A stretch of DNA of 64,000 nucleotides from Murinocardiopsis flavida. GTDB lineage: Bacteria > Actinomycetota > Actinomycetes > Streptosporangiales > Streptosporangiaceae. Numbering within the stretch: position 1 is the stretch's first letter; each line of letters starts with the position of its first letter. The notes under the pieces were generated by a model. That model saw nothing but the letters and a program-made list of their open reading frames with translations. It was not told the DNA's origin and searched no databases. The position numbers were made by a program, and so were the translations under genes. Shown piece by piece: positions 34,215 through 42,366 of the stretch. The DNA lies in NCBI RefSeq assembly GCF_003014485.1, contig NZ_PYGA01000021.1:62001-126000 (forward strand). Direction: 5' to 3'.

Positions 34215-35732
34215 ATGGCACACGGTGCTGACGACAATGGTGTTCCCGACGGCGTGGATGCTTCCTTGCGGAGCGTGGCAGGTTCTGAAGGCGGGGGCGG
34301 GCCGGGGTCGGCGGACGGCCTGATCGCCGCGCTGCGCGGCTCCGTCGACCCATCCGGCCGACCCGCGCCCGCCTCACAGCGGCGGCCGCGCCGCGGCGAC
34401 GTCGCCACCTACCGGGTGCGGGTGGAGCTCACGGGGACGAACCCGCCCCTGTGGCGGCGCCTGGAGCTGGATTCGGACCTGTTCCTCAACGAGGTCCACG
34501 GCATCCTCCAGACCGTCTTCGGCTGGCAGGACTACCACTTGCACCGCTTCGCCAGCGGCCCGTTGTACTACAGCGATGACACCGAGTACTACCTGGCTCC
34601 GTTCGAGGCCGCCGAAGGCGAGACGGGCATCCCCGAGGAACAGGTGCGCCTGGACGAGGTCCTGGCCGAGGCGGGAGACCGGCTGTTCTACCTCTACGAC
34701 TTCGGTGACGACTGGGAGCACCTGATCACCCTCCAGGCGGTACTGCCCCGCACCGAGAACGTACCGAAAGCCAGGTGCACCGACGGCAAGCGCCCCGCTC
34801 CAGCCGAAGACTGCGGGGGCATAGGCGGCTATGAACTCCAGGTCGCGGCCACCGATCCCGGCCATCCCGACCACACCGCGGCGCTCGCCGAGTACCGCGC
34901 CTCCTTCGGTGAGGAGTCCGATCCGGGCGAGTTCGCGCCCGCACCGTTCGAGATCGACGCGACCAACGCCGCCCTGACCGCGCTGTCCACACCTCCTCCA
35001 ACCAACCTGCCCGGTCCCGTCGCGGACCTGGTGGCCGCCACTCGCGACCCCGCCGCCGCGCGCCGCCTCTACGAGCTGATCGACCAAGCCGGTCTTGGGG
35101 AGCCCGCCGACATCGACCCGACCGACGCGGCAGCGATGGTGCACCCCTATGCCTGGCTGCTGGACCACGTCGGGACCGAGGGCATCAAGCTCACCGGCGC
35201 CGGCTACTTGCCGCCCGCCAGCGTCGAGGCCGCGGCGGCAGAGCTCGACCTCGGCAAAGAGTGGATCGGCAAGCTCAACCGGGAGATCCAGACCTACCCG
35301 GTGTTCCACCTGCGCACATCGGCCCAGGCCCTGGGACTGCTGCGCAAGCACCGGGGCCGGCTCCTGCCCACCCCGGCCGGCAGAAGAGCCAAGAGCGACC
35401 CCTCGACCCTCTGGAACCATCTGGCCCAGCGCCTGCCGCTCAAGACCGGACACGTGCACGAACGGCAGGCCGGACTGCTCCTGCTCCTGGCCGTTGCCGC
35501 CGAACGCGGTGGCGGTTTCCAGGTGGCCGCCGACATCCTCAACGGGATCGGCTGGCGCCTCGACGGCCATACCCCCCTTGTCCACACGGACGCGTCCGGC
35601 GCCGCCCGCGACACCACCGACGTGCTGAGCCGCATCGGCGCCGCCACAACCGACGGGTGGCCGCCGCAACTCCGCACCCTCCCCCACGGCTCCGCCTTCG
35701 CCCGCGCCGCCCTGCGCTCATGGCCCGACTGA
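34215..35732 (+). CDS. Plasmid pRiA4b ORF-3 family protein
   Basis: 505 residues. Residues about 65-230 form the domain named after plasmid pRiA4b ORF-3 (also seen as a passenger of IS1096): YRVRVELTGTNPPLWRRLEL, then LHRFASGPLYY, then LFYLYDFGDDWEHLITL. This domain is widespread on mobile DNA and has no firmly known function. The remaining 270 residues are helical, without a named domain. A GTG or ATG upstream is absent; ATG 34215 is used. It lies in the accessory region and is consistent with mobile DNA. Confidence 0.85.
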   Translation: MAHGADDNGVPDGVDASLRSVAGSEGGGGPGSADGLIAALRGSVDPSGRPAPASQRRPRRGDVATYRVRVELTGTNPPLWRRLELDSDLFLNEVHGILQTVFGWQDYHLHRFASGPLYYSDDTEYYLAPFEAAEGETGIPEEQVRLDEVLAEAGDRLFYLYDFGDDWEHLITLQAVLPRTENVPKARCTDGKRPAPAEDCGGIGGYELQVAATDPGHPDHTAALAEYRASFGEESDPGEFAPAPFEIDATNAALTALSTPPPTNLPGPVADLVAATRDPAAARRLYELIDQAGLGEPADIDPTDAAAMVHPYAWLLDHVGTEGIKLTGAGYLPPASVEAAAAELDLGKEWIGKLNREIQTYPVFHLRTSAQALGLLRKHRGRLLPTPAGRRAKSDPSTLWNHLAQRLPLKTGHVHERQAGLLLLLAVAAERGGGFQVAADILNGIGWRLDGHTPLVHTDASGAARDTTDVLSRIGAATTDGWPPQLRTLPHGSAFARAALRSWPD

Positions 35733-35962
35733 CGAGCACTCCACGGGCCCCGCCCATGACCGGAATGCAACGAACCCTCCCCGCACCGATGGGCCGACGC
35801 GGCACCGCAGGCCATCGGAGCCGTGGCGACACCCGGACAAAATCCCGACCAGCACTGATTCAGGCTCTGTGCAGCCACCGCGTTCCGCCGGGGCGCGCAG
35901 AGAATGCGGCGGAGGAGGGGAGAGTGACGGACCCTGCCTGGCGCTTCCCGCGACGGCGACAT

Positions 35963-35996
35963 CCCCGCCCACCCCGCCCACCCCGCCCACCCCGCC
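35963..35996. repeat. Short 9 bp tandem repeat
   Basis: CCCCGCCCA is repeated about 3.7 times directly before the open frame at 36003. It lies in non-coding DNA or at the edge of a decayed gene. Confidence 0.8.
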
Positions 35997-36002
35997 GGCA
36001 GG

Positions 36003-36245
36003 GTGCCGCATGTGGTGAAACCGAGCAAAGCCGAACTGGATGCATTGGTCGAGCGGGCCGTCGTCGACGCTTACGGCGAGTACGAACAGCTCACCGCCTT
36101 CCGTACAGCGGTCGCGCAAGGCAACGGTGCGCGGGTCCAGATGGAGTTGCTGCGCCGTTTCCGAGGCGAGCCCGACATTCTCAGCGGCGACGGCCGCCCC
36201 CGCCGCACGGTGGCCGAATTGCTGGACACCACCGCGACACCGCGA
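36003..36245 (+). pseudogene. N-terminal fragment resembling a small actinobacterial protein
   Basis: From GTG 36003 the frame reads KPSKAELDALVERAVVDAYG then EYEQLTAF, which resembles the N-terminus of a small actinobacterial family sometimes named calcium-binding protein, normally about 120-150 residues. Similarity fades after residue 40, and the frame runs on through the inverted and tandem repeats to 36965, which is not believable as protein. I take it as a gene start whose remainder has been replaced. Confidence 0.35.
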
Positions 36246-36315
36246 CACCAGGGGAGGATCCCCGCCGGGATCGCCCCGCACCGCTGTAGTCGGCGGGGCC
36301 ACGTAAGAGGAAGCG

Positions 36316-36648
36316 CGGGCCGAGACCACCCCCACCACAGCAGACCTCGGCAAGGCTGCCTGGAGGCTGCGAAGCAGCTACGGCCGAAGCACACCCCGAC
36401 GCGTGGCAACCAGACCCCGCCCGAAGACCGAGGTCGAGGTGCAGGCCCCCGCCTCGGACAGCAGCATCGGGCCCAGGTCCCGCGAAGCCTGCACAGCAGC
36501 CGAGGTGACGGGCGGTTCGGCCAGCGGCCGACTCCAAGTGCGGCCAGGGCCTGGCGATCACGAATCACGACGCGTATCGGCCGTAGCTGCTTCGCAGCCT
36601 CCAGGCAGCCATGCCAAGCTCCGCGGTGGTGGGGGTGGTCTTGGCCCG
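36316..36648. repeat. Long inverted repeat around a 190 bp core
   Basis: 36316-36387 is the reverse complement of 36577-36648, with the inner 34 bases of each arm (36354-36387 and 36577-36610) matching perfectly and the outer halves with a few differences. The 189 bases between the arms hold no gene I recognise. The arms could be ends of a small non-autonomous element or could form a large cruciform. Confidence 0.88.
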
Positions 36649-36871
36649 CCACCTCCGTGCGGAATTGCCGAGGTCCGCGGCGGTGGGGGGTGGCCTCGGC
36701 CCGCACCCCCGCGCGGAACTGCCAAGCTCCGCGGCGGTGCGCGATGGACTCGGCCCACCACCCCCACGCGGAACTGCCAAGCTCCGCGGCGGTGCGCGAT
36801 GGACTCGGCCCACCACCCTCACGCGGAACTGCCACGGTCCGCGGCGATGCGGGGCCATCTCGGCGAACACC
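36616..36871. repeat. Tandem array, about 4.7 units of 54-55 bp
   Basis: Units start at 36616, 36670, 36724, 36779 and 36834 (partial). Each begins with a TCCGCGG box and ends GCGGAA(C/T)TGCC, so that neighbouring ends pair as CGCGGA...TCCGCG, a hairpin at each junction. Units 3 and 4 differ at one site. The array starts inside the right arm of the inverted repeat. There are no spacers of unique sequence, so this is not a CRISPR. Confidence 0.9.
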
Positions 36872-36946
36872 GACGGCTGGCGGTTCTGGCGGGCGCCACT
36901 GGAAGGCTCCTGGACTCACTCCGCGACAAGTAGGGCACACGGGCGA

Positions 36947-37110
36947 GGGCGCCACCAGGGTATGACTACGCCTCCGGCTGAGTGGACGCGCTGCTACGGG
37001 TCCGCTTGCCTTCGGAGTCCCTCCCAGCGTTGGCGGCTGATGTCGCGCGCAGCCCTCCGGCCCGGCAGCGCGGGCTCACGGGCATGGCCCCTCCGCGTTC
37101 CGCATGCCGT
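36947..37110. repeat. IS5-type left-end remnant, copy 2
   Basis: Imperfect repeat of 25819-25980. Here no transposase body follows; the sequence runs directly into the end of the biosynthetic operon, whose last gene stops at its edge. It marks the junction between the repeat-rich stretch and the gene cluster. Confidence 0.72.
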
Positions 37111-38198
37111 CAGTATTCGCGGCCGGCGTCCTGCCGGCGCAGCCGCGATCTGAGCTGGAGCATCTGCCGGCACACCTCGGGCAGGTCGGTGACGTGGAGC
37201 CGGTCGGGGATCTCCGGGGCTTCGGCGACCGGGTGCACGTCGTCGGTCGAGAGGCTGACCGCGCCGCCCTCGGAGATCTGAACGCCTTCGAGGGCGGTCC
37301 ACCGCTGGTTGAGGGCGATGGCCTCTTCGAGCGTGACGGTATCGGGCAGGCAGAGTTCGATATCGCCGTCCCGGACTCGGACCGGATATCCGCCGGGGAG
37401 GCCCGCGAAGCCCGGAAGGCTGGTCAGGAACTCGCGGCCGCTGAGCAGTGCGTCGAGGACGAGCGCGGTGACATGGCCGTTGATGATGTTCAACTCCGCA
37501 CGCGATGCAGAGCGCTGGGGGGCGAGGAGTCCGGTGACGCCGGGAACGGACGCGCCGTCGAGCCAGACCTTCGCCTCGTGGTCCGCGCGGTGCGGGGTGT
37601 GCAGATGCCAGTGGTGTCCCAGGACGCGCAGCCCGGCCTGGTCCCGGAGCCCGAGCCGTGCCTGGAGGGTGGCCGCGAGCAGCGCCACGTTGCCGATGCC
37701 GCATAGCACCGGCAGGCCCGTTGCCTTCAGGACGGGGTTGACCGCGTCCGGAAAGCACGCGTTGAGGAACTGTGTCGCGGCATCGGCAGTGGCGATGACT
37801 CGGGACAGCTCGACAGCGATCGCGGCCTGCAACGGGAGGGTGAACCCGAAGCCCCGCCGGCGGACCAGATCGGTCCAGGCCGACGGCGTGTGCGTGCCTT
37901 CCCATGGGGATTGGTGGGAGGCGCAGTTGAGGACAATGGCGGGTGAGAGTTCGCGCAGGATCGGGCCGAAGGTGCCAGCCGAGTACCGCTCCACCGTGAC
38001 CGGCCGGAACCGCACACGGGATGTGCTCAGCGCCGCGCGTACATTTGCAACGTAGCAGACCTCTGCGGCATTGGAGCCGGTCCTCGACACCACCGTCACC
38101 GTGCAGGCGGCGGTACCGATGGTGGCGAGCGCATAGCAGACGGCTCTGGTGAGCGATCCGCCGCCGACGATGAGCACATCACGTTCTGACACTGTCAC
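37110..38198 (-). CDS. Rossmann-fold oxidoreductase of unknown substrate
   Basis: 362 residues. The N-terminal dinucleotide site DVLIVGGGSLTRAVCYAL is followed by VTVVSRTG, and then LSPAIVLNCASHQSPWEG, VNPVLKATGLPVLCGIGN, a pattern reminiscent of saccharopine or opine dehydrogenases. I do not recognise a characterised homologue. It is the last gene of the seven-gene operon with the N-hydroxylase, cupin and MetRS-like genes and may reduce or oxidise a late intermediate. The final codons border the IS remnant, but the C-terminus looks natural. Confidence 0.65.
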   Translation of the reverse strand: MTVSERDVLIVGGGSLTRAVCYALATIGTAACTVTVVSRTGSNAAEVCYVANVRAALSTSRVRFRPVTVERYSAGTFGPILRELSPAIVLNCASHQSPWEGTHTPSAWTDLVRRRGFGFTLPLQAAIAVELSRVIATADAATQFLNACFPDAVNPVLKATGLPVLCGIGNVALLAATLQARLGLRDQAGLRVLGHHWHLHTPHRADHEAKVWLDGASVPGVTGLLAPQRSASRAELNIINGHVTALVLDALLSGREFLTSLPGFAGLPGGYPVRVRDGDIELCLPDTVTLEEAIALNQRWTALEGVQISEGGAVSLSTDDVHPVAEAPEIPDRLHVTDLPEVCRQMLQLRSRLRRQDAGREY

Positions 38199-38331
38199 CC
38201 CTGTCGCACTCGGTCCGCCGATGGTGGGTCGCCGCTTTTCGCGCGCTCCGCGAACACGTTCCGGCGGTTCGCCTCCGGCGGCTCCGGCGGGTTCGTGGAG
38301 CGACCGCCCGAGGAAGCGGCGGTCGTCGGAG

Positions 38332-38745
38332 TCACCGGTGCGACTCGTCTCCGCGCATGGTGTCCGGCTGGACCGCCGCCGCGGCGTCGTGCCCGATCGA
38401 CACGGCCCTGTTCTCGCTGTCGACGAAGACGACGGTGGGCTCGTGGGTTTTGGCCTCGTCCGCGGTCACCGAGGCATAGGCCATGATGATCACGATGTCC
38501 CCGGGCAGGGCCAGCCGGGCGGTGGGACCGTTGATGCCGATGATGCCGGAGCCGCGCGGGCCCGGCATCACGTACGTCGTCCAGCGTTCACCGTTGTTGA
38601 GGACGACGACGTCGACCTTCTCGTGCTGAAGGAGGTCCGCCGACTCCATCAGGTCCAGGTCGATGGTGATGGATCCGACGTAGTTCAGGTCCGCCTGCGT
38701 CACGGTCGCGCGGTGGATCTTCGACTTCATGAGTTCGCGCTGCAC
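38332..38745 (-). CDS. panD: Aspartate 1-decarboxylase (PanD-like)
   Basis: 137 residues from GTG 38745, which has GGAGAG upstream. KSKIHRATVTQADLNYVGS carries Lys9 and the Gly24-Ser25 self-cleavage site that generates the pyruvoyl group; INGPTARLALPGDIVIIMAY contains the conserved Asn and Thr and the C-terminal barrel strands. PanD makes beta-alanine from aspartate, usually for coenzyme A. Its place inside a biosynthetic operon, away from panB/panC, suggests it supplies beta-alanine to the product or decarboxylates an aspartate-derived intermediate. Whether the genome has a second panD cannot be seen here. Confidence 0.9.
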   Translation of the reverse strand: MQRELMKSKIHRATVTQADLNYVGSITIDLDLMESADLLQHEKVDVVVLNNGERWTTYVMPGPRGSGIIGINGPTARLALPGDIVIIMAYASVTADEAKTHEPTVVFVDSENRAVSIGHDAAAAVQPDTMRGDESHR

Positions 38746-38791
38746 GGTTCTCTCCTCTGGGTGGTAGTCGTTCGACTCCTCGCGGCAGGGG

Positions 38792-40195
38792 TCAGATCCT
38801 GCCGTGCTCCTGGGTGCCAGGGACCGCGCGCAGCATGTCGGCGAGGCAGCCCACCTCGACCGTCTGGGCGCGACTCACCGCGTGCTCCGAGTGGTGCGGA
38901 TACATCCCGGAGCCGTGCACGACGACCTCGTTGAACTGGTCGATCAGTGCACGGTCGGCCGCATTGGTCATGCCGGTGAGCACCATGACGAGCGACCACT
39001 CGGCCAGCGTCCGCGGATCGGCCGGCAGTTCGCACCCGCTGAGGGCGAGCATCTGGCGAGCCAGGCTGTAGCGGGTGAGGCATTCGTACAGTGACACCAC
39101 GATGCCGGTGCCGCCGTGTGCGGCGATCAGTCCGGTCATCTCGGGTGAGGTCACCGGCGTCTTGGTGTAGAAGGTGGGTTCGAGGTCCTCCCCCAACGAC
39201 CAGGTGGCGTACGGGAAGTGCGGAGACGCCTGCTGACGCAGCAGACCGGTCTCCGGGTCCGGCTGGTAGTCGATGTCCATCTCGAAGCCCGCGCCGCCGC
39301 TCAGGTGGTGGGCCACCATGTCGCTCGTCGCCAGGTGCTGGACGAGGAGGAACCCGGGCTGGGCGATCGGCAGGCCGAGGCGCGCGAGGACGCCGAGCCC
39401 GTGCTGATATCCCAGCAGCCCGTATGCGCTGGACACGGCATGGGCGTGCAACCGCCGCCGGTGCGCCGGGTCGGCGCCGCCGAACTCGTACTCGAAGAAC
39501 GCCCGGCAGGCGTCGGCGACCTTGTAGTTGGCGATGTCGAGCGTGTACCAGACGCGGCACGTGCGGGGCCCCCCGAACTGTGCGGCGCGGACGAACTCCT
39601 GGCCCAACTCCTTGACCGCGGCAGGCTGCGGTCCGTCGAGGACCAGGATCGGGTTCAGGCGGCGCAGTTCCTCCGACTCGGTCAACAGGTTCCTGCGGAA
39701 CTTGTACGTCGTGCGGGCCGGCGTGAACGTCGCTATGCGCAGTTCGTCCGGGGCGGCGAGCCCGAGGTCGATCGCGCGTGCCACGGCGTCGCGCAGAGCC
39801 ACGGCCTTGTTCCCCGAAGACGGGCAGAAGATGAGGATCGATTCGCCGGTGCGGCGGATGTGGTGGACGGCGCGGGCCACCATCAGCAGGGAAGCGGTGG
39901 TCTTGGTGGTGCGGACTTCGGGATTCTTCATCAGATCCAGCAGCACCACGCGTTTCCCGCCGTAGTCGTCGAGGTGTTCCCACGAGGCGCCTGCCGGACT
40001 GAAGTACTGCTCCCAGTCGTCGGTGAGGTCCGGGTACTCGAACGGCGGGCAGAAGCCGTTCCCGGTCCGCTTCTTCTCCAGTTCGGCCGATGCGAGCTGA
40101 ATCCCCTGGTAGTACCGCGTGATCAGGCTCTCCGACGAGGTCGTCCTGATGGCCTTGTCGAACACGCTCGGCGCGTGGGGGGCGGACTGCGTCAT
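38792..40195 (-). CDS. Threonine-synthase-like PLP protein
   Basis: 467 residues. RTTKTTASLLMVARAVHHI fits the PLP-lysine region, and FCPSSGNKAVALRDAV the phosphate-proximal SSGNxxxA motif of fold-type II PLP enzymes such as threonine synthase. The rest diverges from that family, with no clear tail motif, so chemistry could be beta- or gamma-replacement or the protein could be non-canonical. It lies between the MetRS-like gene and panD in the operon, after a 200-base gap (40196-40398) that holds no gene. It may bind an activated Ser/Thr/homoserine-type substrate, which is inference only. Confidence 0.6.
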   Translation of the reverse strand: MTQSAPHAPSVFDKAIRTTSSESLITRYYQGIQLASAELEKKRTGNGFCPPFEYPDLTDDWEQYFSPAGASWEHLDDYGGKRVVLLDLMKNPEVRTTKTTASLLMVARAVHHIRRTGESILIFCPSSGNKAVALRDAVARAIDLGLAAPDELRIATFTPARTTYKFRRNLLTESEELRRLNPILVLDGPQPAAVKELGQEFVRAAQFGGPRTCRVWYTLDIANYKVADACRAFFEYEFGGADPAHRRRLHAHAVSSAYGLLGYQHGLGVLARLGLPIAQPGFLLVQHLATSDMVAHHLSGGAGFEMDIDYQPDPETGLLRQQASPHFPYATWSLGEDLEPTFYTKTPVTSPEMTGLIAAHGGTGIVVSLYECLTRYSLARQMLALSGCELPADPRTLAEWSLVMVLTGMTNAADRALIDQFNEVVVHGSGMYPHHSEHAVSRAQTVEVGCLADMLRAVPGTQEHGRI

Positions 40196-40398
40196 CTCGA
40201 CCTGCCTTTCGGGTGGTTCGTTGAAGGGGGCGACTCGGCCTGAGCCCGGGTACGGGGTGTGCGGCGGTGATCGTGGAGGGGATCCGGTCGTGATGGCGCC
40301 CCTCGAAGAACCCGTGCCGCCGCAGCCGCGTAGAACGGTCCGCTCGCCGACCCGGACGGAGGCGGGGGGCGGTTACCTGGGGCGGACATCCCACTCGG

Positions 40399-41997
40399 TC
40401 ACGCAGACCGCCGCTTCCCGAAGACGGGTTCTGCCGGAACCGGCAGTCGGGTGCCTGGTACGGGCGGGCGGAGCGCGTCGACGTGTACGGGCCCGAAATG
40501 GGGGAGACCCAGCAGTGCGGCGAGTCGTTCCGCGCCTCGGGGCAGCACGGGTGCCGCCCACGCCGTCAGCCCCGCCGCGACCGCCAGTTGGGCGACCAGT
40601 GCCTGCTCATAAGCGCTCCTGCCCTGGGGGCGGTCACGGTGGTGGGCCTGGACGTGTCCGAAGTCCTCAGCGCAGGCCACGATCTCGTCCAGGAGCGCGG
40701 TCGCGCGGCGCGGGTCGAAGCCGTTGATCGAATACGCCTCGGACAGCTCCGCCACGCATCGGCGCAAGCGCCCAGCCAGTTCCGACCAGGCCGGACCGGA
40801 GGGCGGCAGATCCGGCACAACGCCGCCGCAGTCGCTCTCCACCGCGGTCAGCAGCCGGTGCAGCCACCCGCTCCACCGGTGCCGCAAGTGGTCGGAAGTC
40901 CGTTCGAGTTCCGCGGCGGTGAAACTGGTCTGGCGCCCGGTCGGCCGGTCGGCCAGCACGTGGAAGCGGACGGTGTCCGCGCCGAACGCGTCCAGCGCCT
41001 CCAGCGCCCAGACCACGTGGCGTCGCGACGTGGAGAACTTGGCACCGTTGAGCAGGTAGAACTCGTTCGTGACGAGCTTGGAGGGCAGGTTGCCGGCAGG
41101 CGCGTAGGCCGAGAACAGCACGGGAATGAGCACGGCTTGGAAGAAGCTGTTGTCGATCCCGAAGAACTGCACGGTGTCGGCCGGCGGCGGCCCATGGCTC
41201 GCCGGGAGCTGGCGCAGGTAGCTGGGCGCCATCTCCACCCACGGCAGGATCCGCTGGTCGTCGAAGCCGGGCACTGCCGTCGGCACACCCCAGTCGACCG
41301 GATGGCTAACCGCGAGTTCGGGCAGGCCCTCGGCGGTGAGGTTCTCGCACAGCGCGCGCACCTGGGGGGTCATGTCGGCCTGCTCCCAGAATTCGGCCAG
41401 GCGCTGTTCGAAGGGCGCGAGCGGCAGGAACAGGCGCTCACAGGACCGCAGCTGTGCGGGACGCTCACAGATGGCGCACCGGGGGGCGGTCAGGTCCGCG
41501 TTGTCGTTGGGCATGCTACAGATCTCGCAGATGCTGCCGCCGGACTCGCTGCCGCAGTGCGGACAGCCTCCGCTCACGTAGGCGTCGTGCAGCCACCGCT
41601 CGCATTTTGCGCAGTACGGCAGTGGCCGGGTGCGGGGCACGATCACCCCCTGCTCGTACAGTCGGCCGAAGAACCTCTGGACGAACGACTCGTAGCCGGG
41701 GTCGCGTTGCGGAACGACGATCTCGTCGAAGTCGATAGCAGCTTCGGACCACGCCCGCACGATGAGGCCGCAGTACTCGTCGGCTGCTTCGATCGGCTTG
41801 ACCCCTTCCTTCAGCGCCCGCATGGCCACATGGCTCTCGGTGATGTCCAGGCCGGTCGTCAGCACCGACGGCACGTTCTCGGCGCGCAGGAAGCGGTGCA
41901 GCACGTCGGCTGCGATGTAGGGGCCGGCTAGGTGGCCGATATGCATCTCGCCGTTGGTGGCGGGCTGGGGGACGGTGATCCATACACGCGCGCTCAT
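40399..41997 (-). CDS. Methionyl-tRNA-synthetase-like enzyme of an N-N bond pathway
   Basis: 532 residues of class I synthetase. GEMHIGHLAG gives the HIGH motif near residue 18, four CxxC-type pairs form the MetRS zinc knuckles (CAKCERW, CPHCGS, CEIC, CAIC), and AKFSTSRRH stands in place of KMSKS. It is shorter than housekeeping MetRS and lacks a clear anticodon-binding fit. In known hydrazine pathways a MetRS-like domain fused to a cupin (Spb40 of the s56-p1 pathway) activates an amino acid and joins it to the hydroxylamine nitrogen of N6-hydroxylysine. Here the cupin is a separate gene overlapping by ATGA, so the pair probably forms one complex. Confidence 0.85.
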   Translation of the reverse strand: MSARVWITVPQPATNGEMHIGHLAGPYIAADVLHRFLRAENVPSVLTTGLDITESHVAMRALKEGVKPIEAADEYCGLIVRAWSEAAIDFDEIVVPQRDPGYESFVQRFFGRLYEQGVIVPRTRPLPYCAKCERWLHDAYVSGGCPHCGSESGGSICEICSMPNDNADLTAPRCAICERPAQLRSCERLFLPLAPFEQRLAEFWEQADMTPQVRALCENLTAEGLPELAVSHPVDWGVPTAVPGFDDQRILPWVEMAPSYLRQLPASHGPPPADTVQFFGIDNSFFQAVLIPVLFSAYAPAGNLPSKLVTNEFYLLNGAKFSTSRRHVVWALEALDAFGADTVRFHVLADRPTGRQTSFTAAELERTSDHLRHRWSGWLHRLLTAVESDCGGVVPDLPPSGPAWSELAGRLRRCVAELSEAYSINGFDPRRATALLDEIVACAEDFGHVQAHHRDRPQGRSAYEQALVAQLAVAAGLTAWAAPVLPRGAERLAALLGLPHFGPVHVDALRPPVPGTRLPVPAEPVFGKRRSA

Positions 41998-42359
41998 GAC
42001 GGCTCCTCGTCCGGAATCTCGTGCACGGGCCAGTAGAGGTCGAGGAAGGCGAGCCGCTCCGAGCCCGGGTTGCTGACGACGTGCCGGTGACGGGGCGGGA
42101 GCACCAGCATGTCCCCGGCGGAGAAGGGTTCGTCCTCGTGCCCGTCCATGTGGACGATTCCCGAGCCGGACAGGCCCAGGATGATCTCCTCCTGGGTGTG
42201 GTAGTCCACTCCCGAGCGGCCGCCGGGCTCGACCCAGAGCGCCATCGCGCCGAAGGGCGGTTCCGGGGCGTCGCCGGACCACGGGAGTATCCGCTGGCAG
42301 AACAGGCCGAATTCGGGTGTGGCGGAAGCAAGGTCCACGCGCAGTCTGGTGATCACCAT
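41994..42359 (-). CDS. Stand-alone cupin of the hydrazine-type pathway
   Basis: About 121 residues, one cupin barrel: VDYHTQEEIILGLSGSG gives motif 1 with His/Glu ligands, and LPPRHRHVVSNPGSE gives motif 2. In hydrazine synthases the cupin, a zinc-binding domain, rearranges the ester of hydroxylysine and the amino acid into the N-N linked product. ATG 42359 is only a base or two from AAGGAGG, so the next codon, GTG 42356, may be the true start. Its stop overlaps the MetRS-like start (ATGA), which implies coupled translation in fixed ratio. Confidence 0.82.
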   Translation of the reverse strand: MVITRLRVDLASATPEFGLFCQRILPWSGDAPEPPFGAMALWVEPGGRSGVDYHTQEEIILGLSGSGIVHMDGHEDEPFSAGDMLVLPPRHRHVVSNPGSERLAFLDLYWPVHEIPDEEPS

Positions 42360-42366
42360 TCCTCCT

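Noticed and set aside
36616-36871. Possible CRISPR array
   Set aside because: Units are contiguous with no unique spacers, and no cas gene is nearby. It is a simple tandem array.
36246-36965. Continuation of the frame starting at 36003 to 36965
   Set aside because: The frame passes through the inverted repeat and tandem array and loses any resemblance to a protein family.
40399-41997. Housekeeping methionyl-tRNA synthetase
   Set aside because: It is embedded in a biosynthetic operon, KMSKS is replaced by KFSTS and the C-terminal anticodon-binding part is not convincing.
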